From the NCBI GenBank assembly GCA_942492935.1, contig OW818654.1, forward strand, positions 3,968,001-4,032,000: a stretch of DNA of 64,000 bases, given 5' to 3'. Numbering within the stretch: position 1 is the stretch's first letter; every line of letters begins with the position of its first letter. The notes beneath the pieces were generated by a model. The model was not told the origin of the DNA. It saw only the letters and a program-made list of their open reading frames with translations, and made no database searches. Position numbers and translations under genes: made by a program. Below, in pieces: positions 23,101 through 32,172 of this stretch. Source of the DNA: JANJUO01 sp942492935 (GTDB lineage Bacteria; Bacteroidota; Ignavibacteria; Kapaibacteriales; UBA2268).

Positions 23101-23816
23101 CCAGCAACAACACTCATTGTTGCTGTACCTGCATTAAATGCAAGCACATCTGTTTCACCATTTAAAACTTTTTCATTTGTTAATAATGTTGATGTAGCAT
23201 AAGTTAAATATGGTTCTGCTGCAAGAGCTTCGTCAGCTGCATTAACATAACCTTTAGTAACTAATGTATAATCATTAGCAGCATCTAAATCAACATTTGA
23301 AATAATTGCTTGAGCAAGACCAGTTCCAGCAAAAGTTACAATTCTACCAGCTTCAACATTAATTGAATCGCCGTTTGTGTAAGCATCATTCAAAGTAACA
23401 ACTCCAGCAGCTTGTTGGTCAACAAGAGCAGTATTTGTCATCATTGTTTGTGCAAGGAAATAATAATTAGCATCAGTGCTACTAATTTCTACTTTTAATT
23501 GATATTTAGCAACATCTTGTCCGCCACCTGGTAATCCAACATAAGTTGCAGCAGTATATGGAGCTACCGGAGTACCAGTACCAATTTTAACTGAGAATAA
23601 ACCGAAAGAATTTGGAATAACTTGATGTTTTTCTTCGTAAACTTTAGTACCCAAATGCTCTATACTTATCAAAATGTACTGATTTGTACCATCTGTTATA
23701 AGTTGACCACCTGAAGTTCTCGCAAAGTTTGTATAGGAAACATTATCTAATGCTGAAGCAAAATTCACAGCGAGCATCAGTATAATTCCTATAAGTATCG
23801 TTTGCATTTTTTTCAT
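20112..23816 (-). CDS. Tail-fibre-like repetitive surface protein (1234 aa)
   Basis: A Sec signal peptide (MKKMQTILIGIILMLAVNFA) is followed by an N-terminal domain that resembles that of the upstream 1325-aa protein (FGLFSVKIGTG; upstream GFFNVYLGS). The body contains three copies of a module reading D-ATL...LG-NL--SNTW---QT (asparagine-threonine-tryptophan near residues 335, 728 and 889), with beta-rich stretches (NGNITATNGNIVVTNG) between them. Such modules are typical of phage tail fibres and related bacterial surface proteins. The C-terminal ~75 residues (VCYIINGSGANTLTI, VFDGTNWYRV) match the C-terminus of the 1325-aa protein. Neither a T9SS sorting domain nor an S74 chaperone domain is present, so the export and anchoring route is unclear. 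It lies between hairpins and is probably expressed with its neighbours. Function unknown; a fibrous adhesin is likely. Confidence 0.8.
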   Translation of the reverse strand: MKKMQTILIGIILMLAVNFASALDNVSYTNFARTSGGQLITDGTNQYILISIEHLGTKVYEEKHQVIPNSFGLFSVKIGTGTPVAPYTAATYVGLPGGGQDVAKYQLKVEISSTDANYYFLAQTMMTNTALVDQQAAGVVTLNDAYTNGDSINVEAGRIVTFAGTGLAQAIISNVDLDAANDYTLVTKGYVNAADEALAAEPYLTYATSTLLTNEKVLNGETDVLAFNAGTATMSVVAGGIVTTKLADNAVTEPKLAMFNNAALGYVIKWTSNGLEWVDPTVNTSAPVSGDGTIGAPITLDYVMPFILTGDDLDLEYDATLLVDGTNGLGINLANPNTWTATQTFETVGGPSLVVNGTVGDANLEVDVTGDLFVDGKGYFYQNLPAGTAFPLSTEARGASTSNPAFPATAQGITAQAFYTGAAPSQQLAIGSVGLADGGAGSIAVGAYGGARTANVVANVGTVGHAYNTNTRNHGLVGIYSTTASPLTEMGYLLTMPNTNVNSAVTGINLNPAAGNYAGFFVGKVQATSYEGALQYGVTGGDALNNVTFNNTANVTFNVLTDNTTIEVNTDALRVVEDGIGPRELAPTTVALGGYGDATNVATFTVDAEGRLTAAADATIYATTVAGSDATFNNIVNEVDVQLNEDVVTNFELANDAVETLNILDANVTGPKLAVAVAGLGLSQNIDGNLDVNVTAPISIDGSDNVSLDYNATLTLDGTDELGINLSHSNTWLADQIIDADFYVNNNTILGSDNTDLLTVNAEAMFLGLTSVVGTMSDNTEEFVVLGTSLFMNDGGFYAVDVVSGDVHVDLGNIIAENGNITATNGNIVVTNGVFEGALNNNLNAGAGIVDFDFNNTLAATVAVDYDATLILNAADADKLGLNLEHSNNWLAAQTMSANFYAYGDMTNIGDDENADVLNIAAITTILGRTEFYADAEFYGFTAVSDLVGGNSDPDFVVAGTTALVNDMGELALDVNGGNVNISDNLTVGGTSNLNTVTIANNYTLPLVDGAANTVITTDGAGLLSWQNPSSLITEFDHLIAFNPGVNSGSAITAINSDPNFATVDITNLGGGPSLQVNGSGAAIDNNTTAIEIGVGNVNLGDGSVIASTSKAGSATLILSNGENAAATNGGAIFVQEGHVQFSFIDLAISADINLGTNADTRYKTVIKLTPDAAGYEIIGLPNALEAGAVCYIINGSGANTLTITAGNFFGNANIATNGNATIVFDGTNWYRVN

Positions 23817-23889
23817 TGAAACTATCCTTTTAATATTTAAAATTTTTTTTGGCTAAGTTAAGTTTAATAATTGTAATTAAATTATTTTT

Positions 23890-23922
23890 AACCCAAGAGA
23901 TATTTTAAATACCTCTTGGGTT
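23890..23922. terminator. Hairpin between the two fibre-like genes
   Basis: A perfect 10-bp stem AACCCAAGAG / CTCTTGGGTT (23890-23899 and 23913-23922) lies 10 bases past the stop at 23932. The T-rich tract follows it on the plus strand, not on the minus strand where the genes lie. It could be an attenuator or mRNA-stabilising hairpin rather than a full terminator. Confidence 0.4.
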
Positions 23923-23931
23923 ATTTTTATA

Positions 23932-26900
23932 TTAGAAACCATCAGCAAATTTAACCCAAGCTGAGCCAGTCCATAATAAAGCAATAGCTTCACTTGTTTG
24001 AACATTTTTACCAAGTACTACTAAGGTAGCTACAGCATCACCATTTACTAAATAAACTATTCTACCTGCATCACCTGCAGCTAATACTGGTAAGCCAGTA
24101 CCTGAAATAATATTTCTTTCAGCTGGAGTAGTTGAACTATAAATAATTACAGTTTTACCATTTGTAATTTCAGTAGCTAAGTTAGCTCTTGTTGCAGCGG
24201 CATTTAAAGTAACTGGAGCAAAACGAACACTACCATTAAATTGAGCATTATTTGTTACAACTAAACCATTACCAGCAGCACCATAAGTTTGAGTACCAGT
24301 CCAAGTATTTGTATTAGCTAAATTCAAACCAATTTGAGTAGCAGTAACAGCTAAAGTAGCATCATTATCTATGTTCATTGTAGCAGTTGCAGCATCAAAA
24401 TTCATACCATTACCACCAACTAATACTCTTTCATTAGTTAATTTAGCACTTGCTGAATAAGTAATGAATGGTTCGTTTAATACATTGATTGCAGCGTCAG
24501 CAGCATCAACATATCCTTTTGTAGTTAAAGTATTTGCAGGATCACCAGCAACTGTATTTGCAGTATATACTTTACCTGCAGTAAGGTTGATATCACCAAC
24601 TGGCATATTTAAATCACCAGTAGCGATAGTAGCATCACCAATTACAACTAAATCATTTGTAGTAGTTAATCCACCAATAGTCAAATCATTTACGATACCG
24701 CCTTCAGTTGCTGTCATAGTACCCCAAACATCTAAGTTAGAAGCAACGTCAACAAAATCAAAGAAACCAGTAGTACCAGCAGTTGTAGCATAGATATTAC
24801 CATCAACAGTCAAATCACCAGTAGCATAAGCATTTCCATATATATCTAAGTCATCATTAATAGCAACAGGTAAAGCACCGTTATCATTAATAATATCACC
24901 ACGTAAATAAGAAACGCCATTTACAGTTAAAGTACCGATTTCAGCATTAACTGAAGTTAAATTATTTGTAACATCTAAATCAGTAAATAAGCCATTAGTA
25001 GCATTTACATTCAAAGCATTTAAAGAATTAGTAACATTAACATCATTACCGAAGAAGCCATCATTATCAACTAATAAATCGCCCCATACTCTTGTATTAT
25101 ACATTATATTTAAATTATCACTCATTGCATCAGGAGCTAAAATTGGAGCTGCAAAAGCTGTTTCGTAAGGATTACCAACCATAACCATATCAAGAGCAAT
25201 AAGGTCAGTACCACGGATAGCTGAATTAGCTTCAATATCGCCATAAGTACGGATTGCAACAGCTTCGTGACTCATACCAGGAGTAGCATGTGCAAGGTTA
25301 GAAACTACTAAAGTAGCTGAACCATTTGTTCCATCTTCGTTATCAACCCAATTTGAAGGAGTAGCATCAAAACCAGCAGCATTATTTTCTAAGAATAAAG
25401 CACTACCTGAGCCAGCATTACCATTTGTAATAGCAGCTGAAACTTCACCGAAGTTTGCAGTTTGTTGATAAACAACAAATGCAGGAACTGCAGTAGCAAC
25501 AGAAGTTGCAAATAAAGCAGGAGCATTATTAGCAAAGTTTGCATTTTCAAAATAACCAGCTAAGCCAGTACCAAGATTTTCAACAATACCAGTAACGGCA
25601 ACGCCATCACCATTTACAGTTGACATTAAACCATTACCCATAGCACCATTAGCTACATAAACTTCAAAACCAGCGCCAGTGCCAGGATTTTGAACTTCAG
25701 CATAATAAACAGAACCATCGCCACCATTTCTAATAATAGACATAGCAGGACCATTGTCAGCAAAAGTAGTATCAAAAGGTAATGATAATTCATTATCATT
25801 TGCCCATACAACATTACCAGCACCATCTGATTTTAAAATTTGACCAACTACTTGAGCAGCTGAAGAAATTTTAGTTGCAGTAACAGCTAAGTCAGCAATT
25901 TTTGCATTATCAACAGCACTATTAGCAATTTTAGCGTTTGTAACAGCTAAGTTATCAATTTTATTTGTTGTAACAGCTAAGTTATCAATTTTATTTGTTG
26001 TAACAGCTTGGTTAGCAATATCAATAGTATTAATTTCACCATCAATGATATTTGCACTATTAATAGCATTAGCAGCCATTAAAGGATTTGTAATTTGTGA
26101 TGCAGCAATATCTTCAGTTAAAATTGTACCGTTAAATATTTCAACAGTTGTAACAGCGTCATCAGCTAATTCAGCATTTGTAACAACATTTGCATTTAAT
26201 TGAATATTGTCATAAGTACCATTTACATCACCACCAAAAGGAGTTGCAGTTGTTAATACATCATTACCACCTTGCATTAAAGTAGTAAAGTTCCAACCTG
26301 CAGCAGCAAGATTAACATTTGTAGGTTCAATTGTATTCAAAGCAATATCAGCAGAAGCAATTGTACCATCTAAAATTTTATCAGTAGTAACGGCATCACC
26401 AGCTAATTTAATATTAGTAACAGCTAAATCAGCAATTTTATCAGTTGTAACAGCTTCAGCATCAATTTTTGCAGTAGTAACAGCTAAGTCAGCTAATTTA
26501 ATAGTTGTAACATTTAAATCAGCAATGTCAGCAGTCATAACTTCGCCATCCATAATTTTGCCAGTAGTAACAGCATCATCATCTAATTTTGCATTTGTAA
26601 CATTCCAATCAGCAATATTTTCAGTAGTAACAGCATCGATAGCTAATTCAACTGTAGTAACAACATCAGGATTTAATTGTAAATCATTATACAAACCACT
26701 AACATCACCACCTGAACCAGCAGGAATCCATGACAAACCATCAAACATATAAATTTCGCCTGGAACGATTGGTTGAGCTGACATTGGTACATTTAATAAA
26801 TGAGTAACAGTAATATCATTATAATCTCCAATAACATCGCCACCAGCTTGAGTTGATTCCCACATATTTGTAACAGCATTATACATATATACATCGCCAT

Positions 26901-27909
26901 TCAACAAAGCAGGAGAAGCTAAAGAAACACCATAAAGAGCATCAACGCCAGGATTAGGATAAGTACCCATTAAATCACCACCTGCAGGTCCCCAAGGGAA
27001 AGCACTTACATTAGGGTCTAATTTAGCTTGAGTAACAGCAGCGTCAGCAATTTTGCCAGTAGTAACAGCAAGGTCGTTAATTTTTTCAGTAGTAACAGCA
27101 AGGTCATTTATTTTATCAGTAGTAATAGCAGCATTTACAATATTTCTTGTATCGATAGCATTATCAGTAATATGATTATTATAGATAGCTAAATTAGCAA
27201 TTTTTTCAGCAGTAACTGCAGCATTTCCAATTTTTTCAGTAGTAACAGCTAAGTCATCAATTCTGTCAGTTTTAACTGCCATAGGAGCAATTAACGGATC
27301 TGGATACCAACCAGTTAAATCACCAGAAGCAGGTCCGCTTGGACGTGTTGACACATTTGGAGAAAGCATTTCTTGAGTAATTGAACCTGGTTCAATAGCT
27401 TCAAGGAAAGCACCTTTTCTAATTTTAGGATTTGGAAGTGTACCAGTAAGGTCGCCACCCATATTTTTAGCTGCATCAGCTAATTTTTCTAAAGTAACGA
27501 TACCGTCTTTTACATCATCAGCCATACCTGCAATAGCAGCTTTATCAGCATACATAGATGAGAAAGATGGAGTTAAAATAGTTCTTGGATATGATGAACC
27601 ATTACCAACTGTGATTTGCAACCAAAGTGTTTTGCTTAAATCTAAGTTTGTTGGGAAAGGATTAACTGAACCAAGATAAACATTGAAAAAACCTTTTTCC
27701 AATGTAACGTTCTGGATTTCACTCCATAACTGTGAACCACCTATTTGTGAAGTATAGAGTTCAAAAGTCATTTGAACAGTACCTGTCATAGGTAAATCAC
27801 TTGTAGCATCAATCAAGCTACCCTGATATGTAGTAACTCGATTTTGAGCATTCAAACCACCAGCTATCAAGCTAAGTAGTAAGATACTGAGAAGAATCAA
27901 TCTCTTCAT
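23932..27909 (-). CDS. Decapeptide-repeat, tail-fibre-like surface protein (1325 aa)
   Basis: The signal peptide MKRLILLSILLLSLIAGGLN leads into an N-terminal domain (about 25-120: VTTYQGSL, GTVQMTFELYTSQIGGSQLW, GFFNVYLGS, YPRTILTPS) that is common at the start of FCB-group surface proteins with tail-fibre bodies. Residues about 200-305 and 400-690 carry some 30 copies of a 10-residue repeat of the form AVTT-KI-DL. Six GGD(L/V)-G-Y spacer motifs interrupt them, as in phage tail fibres. After residue 700 the protein is beta-rich, with one NTW module near 1201. The C-terminus (IVYLVNGDAVATLVV, LLWTGSAWVKF) matches that of the next gene. There is no sorting domain or S74 peptidase. The DNA repeats are in exact 30-base units, so length may vary between strains. 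It is likely a fibrous surface protein; partner unknown. Confidence 0.82.
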   Translation of the reverse strand: MKRLILLSILLLSLIAGGLNAQNRVTTYQGSLIDATSDLPMTGTVQMTFELYTSQIGGSQLWSEIQNVTLEKGFFNVYLGSVNPFPTNLDLSKTLWLQITVGNGSSYPRTILTPSFSSMYADKAAIAGMADDVKDGIVTLEKLADAAKNMGGDLTGTLPNPKIRKGAFLEAIEPGSITQEMLSPNVSTRPSGPASGDLTGWYPDPLIAPMAVKTDRIDDLAVTTEKIGNAAVTAEKIANLAIYNNHITDNAIDTRNIVNAAITTDKINDLAVTTEKINDLAVTTGKIADAAVTQAKLDPNVSAFPWGPAGGDLMGTYPNPGVDALYGVSLASPALLNGDVYMYNAVTNMWESTQAGGDVIGDYNDITVTHLLNVPMSAQPIVPGEIYMFDGLSWIPAGSGGDVSGLYNDLQLNPDVVTTVELAIDAVTTENIADWNVTNAKLDDDAVTTGKIMDGEVMTADIADLNVTTIKLADLAVTTAKIDAEAVTTDKIADLAVTNIKLAGDAVTTDKILDGTIASADIALNTIEPTNVNLAAAGWNFTTLMQGGNDVLTTATPFGGDVNGTYDNIQLNANVVTNAELADDAVTTVEIFNGTILTEDIAASQITNPLMAANAINSANIIDGEINTIDIANQAVTTNKIDNLAVTTNKIDNLAVTNAKIANSAVDNAKIADLAVTATKISSAAQVVGQILKSDGAGNVVWANDNELSLPFDTTFADNGPAMSIIRNGGDGSVYYAEVQNPGTGAGFEVYVANGAMGNGLMSTVNGDGVAVTGIVENLGTGLAGYFENANFANNAPALFATSVATAVPAFVVYQQTANFGEVSAAITNGNAGSGSALFLENNAAGFDATPSNWVDNEDGTNGSATLVVSNLAHATPGMSHEAVAIRTYGDIEANSAIRGTDLIALDMVMVGNPYETAFAAPILAPDAMSDNLNIMYNTRVWGDLLVDNDGFFGNDVNVTNSLNALNVNATNGLFTDLDVTNNLTSVNAEIGTLTVNGVSYLRGDIINDNGALPVAINDDLDIYGNAYATGDLTVDGNIYATTAGTTGFFDFVDVASNLDVWGTMTATEGGIVNDLTIGGLTTTNDLVVIGDATIATGDLNMPVGDINLTAGKVYTANTVAGDPANTLTTKGYVDAADAAINVLNEPFITYSASAKLTNERVLVGGNGMNFDAATATMNIDNDATLAVTATQIGLNLANTNTWTGTQTYGAAGNGLVVTNNAQFNGSVRFAPVTLNAAATRANLATEITNGKTVIIYSSTTPAERNIISGTGLPVLAAGDAGRIVYLVNGDAVATLVVLGKNVQTSEAIALLWTGSAWVKFADGF
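25941..26000 (-). repeat. Perfect 30-bp tandem duplication inside the decapeptide-repeat gene
   Basis: Positions 25941-25970 and 25971-26000 are identical over 30 bases. Each encodes one AVTTNKIDNL-type decapeptide, so gain or loss of a unit keeps the reading frame. Confidence 0.9.
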
Positions 27910-27987
27910 TTAGGATACTCCTAATAATTAATTTTACAAAAAATAGTATTATAAATCTATTTAAATTTCAAAAAAAAGAAAGAACAC

Positions 27988-28581
27988 TTACTTTGCAATA
28001 ACCATTACGTTACGCAAAATATAGCTATTAGCAGCATTGGCACCGGATAAGTCACCGGAGTTTACTTGCATTTCATATAAGTAAGAACCTGAACCTACCT
28101 GAATACCATTTTCGTTCTTAGTATCCCAGTTGATAGTATATTTACCTGATGAATGATAAGTATTAACGAGTGATTTTACTTCATTTCCTACCATATCATA
28201 AATCTTGATAGTTACATAGCCCCCATTAGTGAGGTTATATTCGATTGTTGTTGAGCTTTTTACAGGGTTTGGATAGTTGTACAGATTTCTGTTTGCTATC
28301 TCAGGTTGCTCTTCAACACCGCTTACAACATTACTTCCAGGCACCCAAAATCCCTGATTTAGATTATAATTCGTAGAGCCGGGAATTGTTGCTCTTTTGT
28401 TTTCAATGGCAAATTGTCCTGTAATACCATACATTTTAATATCAACGTTGTTTACAGCACCTACCATTCCACCAGTCCCAAATACCTGTCTTTCCAATAC
28501 AGGCTTCTGTGCCAATAGTCCGCTCATACTCAGAGCAAACATAATGACAAATATCAGAAAGTAATTTTTAGTTTTTTTCAT
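27988..28581 (-). CDS. Small T9SS type A sorting domain protein
   Basis: This 197-aa protein has a Sec signal peptide (MKKTKNYFLIFVIMFALSMS, then GLLAQ). A short middle region (about 26-85) contains ITGQFAIENK and NLNQGFWVPG, a pattern common in FCB-group T9SS proteins. Residues about 100-197 are a complete type A sorting domain: YNYPNPVKSSTTIEYNL, VTIKIYDMVGNEVKSL, GSGSYLYEMQV. The sorting domain makes up half the protein, so the mature part is very small. AGGAG lies about 7 bases before the ATG. It is first in the minus-strand surface-protein series and 79 bases upstream of the decapeptide-repeat gene, so the two may share a transcript. A structural or accessory role is possible but not shown. 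Confidence 0.88.
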   Translation of the reverse strand: MKKTKNYFLIFVIMFALSMSGLLAQKPVLERQVFGTGGMVGAVNNVDIKMYGITGQFAIENKRATIPGSTNYNLNQGFWVPGSNVVSGVEEQPEIANRNLYNYPNPVKSSTTIEYNLTNGGYVTIKIYDMVGNEVKSLVNTYHSSGKYTINWDTKNENGIQVGSGSYLYEMQVNSGDLSGANAANSYILRNVMVIAK

Positions 28582-29086
28582 AAAAAACTCCTAATTTAAC
28601 TTTATAAAAACTTAGTTCTATTTCAATTTACATTTGTGCTTTTACGCAACAATCTACAATCAATAATTATGCCAAACACTATCAATAATATTAATAGCCA
28701 ATCTGCACCACAGACCGAAAACTAAAATACTATTTTTCTGCAATATAAACAAAAACTTTTCAAATTATTTACAATAATCTGTTTAACAACCTATACAATT
28801 CGATATATTTTTATGTTTTTAATATAAATTTTCTAAAATAATTATTTTACAATATTGACCATTTTCTGAATATTTTTTTTCTTATAGGCAGTACAAATTG
28901 AATAACAAAAATTTTTTTTGCTTAACTTTTTATTTCTCATACTATTTTGCCAACCTCTTTTACTGCAATTATAAAATTACTACAAATTTTTATTACTACC
29001 AAAAAAATAAATTTCTTTTTCTTAAATATTTGAAATTTTTTCTTAATTTTACATCTTGAATTTATACATTAATTATATATGTACTG
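28582..29086. other. Divergent intergenic region, no gene seen
   Basis: A 505-base AT-rich spacer between the minus-strand surface-protein series and the plus-strand rsmB. It should hold promoters for both directions. Only T-rich stretches and near-matches to the TTTG/TAnnTTTG pair are visible; nothing is strong enough to call. Confidence 0.5.
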
Positions 29087-30529
29087 ATGAAATTTATTTC
29101 TTTAATTGAACGGGCTTGTGTACTGATAAAAATAATATTGAAAAACAACAAACCAATGGACTCTTTAGTTACCAGATATTTTCGTGAAAACAAGTATATT
29201 GGAAGCAAAGAGAGAAAATTTTTATCCGAATCTGTATTTTCTGCTATTAGAATATGGGAACTTTGCGAGCATATATTTGAATTGTCAAAGAGCAAATTTG
29301 ATTTTGAACCTATTACCAAGACGAAATCGGACTTCAATTCTATTTCAAATTATCCTGATATTGCTATTAAGTTCATTATTTCTATGGTTATTTTTGAGAA
29401 TAATTTATTTAAACTCAAAAATTACAATCCTACACAATTATTGAACAATGTATTTACGAATCATAATTTTACTTTTTCAAATTTTTTAAATAGTGTTATT
29501 ATCTCTAACTATAAAATTGATGAATTATCACTTATGAAGTTTTATGATTTTATACTTAATGAATTTGAGAGATTAGATAATTCAGATGATTTAAAGGATA
29601 TATCTGTAATTACTTCAACACCTTACTGGATTTTGCAAGATTTGATTAACAAGTATTCAAGTAGTGATTTGAAAAGCATATTTTATTCCTGTTTAGAACC
29701 AGCTTCCGTTTGTTTAAGAGTAAATACAATGCTTTCTGATAAAGAATCTTTGATTAATGATTTAAATGATGAAAATATTTCTACTTATCAAGGTAGTTTA
29801 AGTCCTGATTGTGTCATTCTTGAAAATAGGACAAAAGTTGACAATACTGATGTCTTCAAAATGGGGCATTTTGAATTTCAAGATGAAGGTAGTCAGCTTA
29901 TTTCTTATGCAGTTACTCCTGAACAAAATTGGAGTGTTTTAGATTCTTGTGCGGGTGCTGGAGGCAAATCACTTCATCTTGCTATATTACAAAATGATTA
30001 CGGTAAAATAACTGCAATGGATTTACAATATCTTAAGTTGAAAGAATTAAAATACAGAGCAGAAAAGTGTGGACTTAAATCTATTAAAATCAAATCAATT
30101 TATGGAGTGAGCGACATTTCTAAAATGCTCTCTAATAAACTTTATGATGCTGTACTTGTGGACGCACCCTGCTCTGGTATGGGTATCATTAGGCGAGACC
30201 CAATGCGTAAGTATCGAGTAAATAAGAAATTATTAGATAAATTATCTTCTAATCAATTAGATATTTTAACTACATATTCAGCATTTGTTAAAGTTGGTGG
30301 TGTATTAGTTTATGCTACTTGCTCTTTGATGACTGAAGAAAATGAAAATGTTGTCTTTGAATTTTTAAAGAATAATCCGCAGTTTGAATCAGACAATCTT
30401 TACGAAGTATTTAAAAAAAATGGAATTAAACCAGAAGGAATTAATCCTGATGATTCATATTTAACTTTAAGACCTGATATTCATAAAACAGATGGTTTTT
30501 TTATGGCAAGATTTGTTAGAACTTATTGA
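29087..30529 (+). CDS. rsmB: RsmB-like 16S rRNA cytosine-C5 methyltransferase
   Basis: The enzyme transfers methyl from S-adenosylmethionine to a cytosine in 16S rRNA (family role m5C967). The protein is 480 aa. Residues 1-60 and beyond look like the NusB-like RNA-binding domain. SAM-binding motif I is LDSCAGAGGKSLHL near residue 284. Motif IV with a Cys is VDAPCSGMG near 359. The catalytic-Cys motif is YATCSLMTEENE near 409. Both cysteines of the RsmB/NOP2 mechanism are present. The ATG at 29087 lies close after an upstream stop and has only a weak ribosome site. A HAD phosphatase gene follows at once. It could be another NOP2/RsmB-family RNA methyltransferase, but the N-terminal domain favours RsmB. 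Confidence 0.88.
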   Translation: MKFISLIERACVLIKIILKNNKPMDSLVTRYFRENKYIGSKERKFLSESVFSAIRIWELCEHIFELSKSKFDFEPITKTKSDFNSISNYPDIAIKFIISMVIFENNLFKLKNYNPTQLLNNVFTNHNFTFSNFLNSVIISNYKIDELSLMKFYDFILNEFERLDNSDDLKDISVITSTPYWILQDLINKYSSSDLKSIFYSCLEPASVCLRVNTMLSDKESLINDLNDENISTYQGSLSPDCVILENRTKVDNTDVFKMGHFEFQDEGSQLISYAVTPEQNWSVLDSCAGAGGKSLHLAILQNDYGKITAMDLQYLKLKELKYRAEKCGLKSIKIKSIYGVSDISKMLSNKLYDAVLVDAPCSGMGIIRRDPMRKYRVNKKLLDKLSSNQLDILTTYSAFVKVGGVLVYATCSLMTEENENVVFEFLKNNPQFESDNLYEVFKKNGIKPEGINPDDSYLTLRPDIHKTDGFFMARFVRTY

Positions 30530-30537
30530 TTTATTAT

Positions 30538-31149
30538 ATGATTAAGAATATTATTTTAGATTTGGGTGGAGTGCTATTTGACATAGATTATATGCTTAGC
30601 GCCAATGCCCTTTCACAATTATCAACTCAACCTGAATTGAATTACGATATACCTTTACAATCATTCATTGATTTACCTGACCAATTTGAAAAGGGAATGA
30701 TATCTGATGATGAATTCAGAGGTTTTATGAAGCAAGAATACAAATTGATCTGCTCTGATAGTGAATTTGATGAGTCATGGAATAAGATGCTTATCAAATT
30801 AAATGATTTTGCTTTTGACTTTGTTAAGTCATTGAAAGCTAACAATAAAAGTGTAGTTTTATTGAGTAATACTAATATTATTCATTATAATTATTTTTAC
30901 CCACAGTGTAAAGAACTGTTCAGTTTGTTCGATAATACATTTCTATCATACCAAATCGGTATGAGAAAGCCGGATATTGAAATATATAATTATGTTTGTG
31001 ATGAAATGAATTATAAAAAGAATGAAACTTTATTTGTAGATGACTCGTTAATTAACATAAATGGCTCTATATCAGCAGGATTGAATGCAATACATTTTAC
31101 TGACGACATATTACTGTCAGATATTTTACACAGTGTCATATTTTCTTAA
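30538..31149 (+). CDS. HAD-IA family phosphatase
   Basis: The protein is 203 aa from the ATG at 30538; a TTG at 30526 overlapping the rsmB stop is the alternative start. HAD motifs are all visible: motif I LDLGGVLFDID (nucleophilic Asp in the DxGxV form used by YihX-like enzymes), motif II LLSNTN, motif III Lys in GMRKPDIE, and motif IV FVDDSLININ. By family it dephosphorylates small sugar or nucleotide phosphates in the cytoplasm; the substrate cannot be told from sequence. It lies 8 bases after rsmB and is probably co-transcribed with it. Confidence 0.8.
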   Translation: MIKNIILDLGGVLFDIDYMLSANALSQLSTQPELNYDIPLQSFIDLPDQFEKGMISDDEFRGFMKQEYKLICSDSEFDESWNKMLIKLNDFAFDFVKSLKANNKSVVLLSNTNIIHYNYFYPQCKELFSLFDNTFLSYQIGMRKPDIEIYNYVCDEMNYKKNETLFVDDSLININGSISAGLNAIHFTDDILLSDILHSVIFS

Positions 31150-31344
31150 CAGTTTTAACAATTTTTTCTATTTTTGCAGCAATTCCGTATTTGATTTTAA
31201 TAAAAAATAAATTTTAAAATATTTTATATCTTCATTTTCATTTTACTTTTTTTGATTTTTTAATAATTTTTCAATCAAGTATTTTTTTTCTCTTTTTTGA
31301 AGATTATAATTTAATTGGATATAATCTTGACTTTTGGTAAGATA

Positions 31345-31375
31345 TTTGATTGTATTGATTTTTATTGTATTTTTG
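31345..31375 (+). promoter_or_regulatory. Bacteroidota-type promoter for the glycan operon
   Basis: TTTG (31345-31348), a 19-base gap, then TATTTTTG (31368-31375) fits the TTTG-N19-TAnnTTTG consensus of the Bacteroidota primary sigma factor. The ATG of the methyltransferase gene lies 30 bases downstream, leaving a short leader. The rest of the 255-base gap 31150-31404 shows nothing else. Confidence 0.6.
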
Positions 31376-31404
31376 GAATTTCTTTTTTAAGTAATTTATA
31401 AATT

Positions 31405-32172
31405 ATGAATATTGATAAATCAAGAATTTACGGCAAGAAGCTAAATTTAGACTACAGCAATATAAAATCTTTTTTTGATAGTAGAAAAAGTAAAATTGGC
31501 TATTTACAACCGTTGAATTTAACAATGTATCAAGACAGCAATCCCGAACTTGCAATTGAACGAGATAATTTTGAAAAACATAAATTTTTTGAATTAGTAA
31601 ATCTTACTCACAAAGAATTGAAAATTTTAGATATTGGTTGCGGAGTTGGACGTTGGGGTTTTCATCTTGCAGATTTTGCTGATACCTATCTTGGTTTTGA
31701 TTATTCTGATACATTTATTAATATAGCAAAAGAAAAAGCAGAAAATGAAAATTTGAATCATTTGAATTTTCAAGTTTTATCTGCGATTGATTTTTCAATT
31801 AATGATTTAGTGATTAAGCCACCTTTCGATTTAATTCTAATTGCAGGGGTACTCGCCTACTTAAATGATGATGATTGCATAAATTTACTTAATAAAGTTG
31901 AAGCTTCTATTTCTATTGATTCATTGTTTTATTTGCGTGAGCCGATAGCAATTGAAAATAGACTAACATTAAATTCCTTCTATTCAGAAGAAATGGATCA
32001 TGAATATAGTGCTATTTACAGAACTATAGATGAATACGATTCAATTTTTGAAAAGAGCAATTTTTATAATTCTCTTACATTAATTAATGATGTAGATTTA
32101 TTCCCTGATAATCTTAACAATAGAACAGAAACAAAACAACATATTTTCATTTTTAAAAAGGTGAGAATATGA
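31405..32172 (+). CDS. SAM-dependent class I methyltransferase
   Basis: The protein is 255 aa with a Rossmann-type methyltransferase core: motif I LDIGCGVGRWGFHLAD near residue 74, the acidic ribose-binding end FDYSDTF, and a post-motif FDLILIAGVLAYL. No membrane segment or signal peptide is seen. The acceptor is unknown. It opens a four-gene operon: its stop overlaps the next start as ATGA, and a nucleotidyltransferase and a multi-domain glycosyltransferase follow. A role in methylating a glycan end or a precursor is therefore an inference from context. Confidence 0.8.
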   Translation: MNIDKSRIYGKKLNLDYSNIKSFFDSRKSKIGYLQPLNLTMYQDSNPELAIERDNFEKHKFFELVNLTHKELKILDIGCGVGRWGFHLADFADTYLGFDYSDTFINIAKEKAENENLNHLNFQVLSAIDFSINDLVIKPPFDLILIAGVLAYLNDDDCINLLNKVEASISIDSLFYLREPIAIENRLTLNSFYSEEMDHEYSAIYRTIDEYDSIFEKSNFYNSLTLINDVDLFPDNLNNRTETKQHIFIFKKVRI

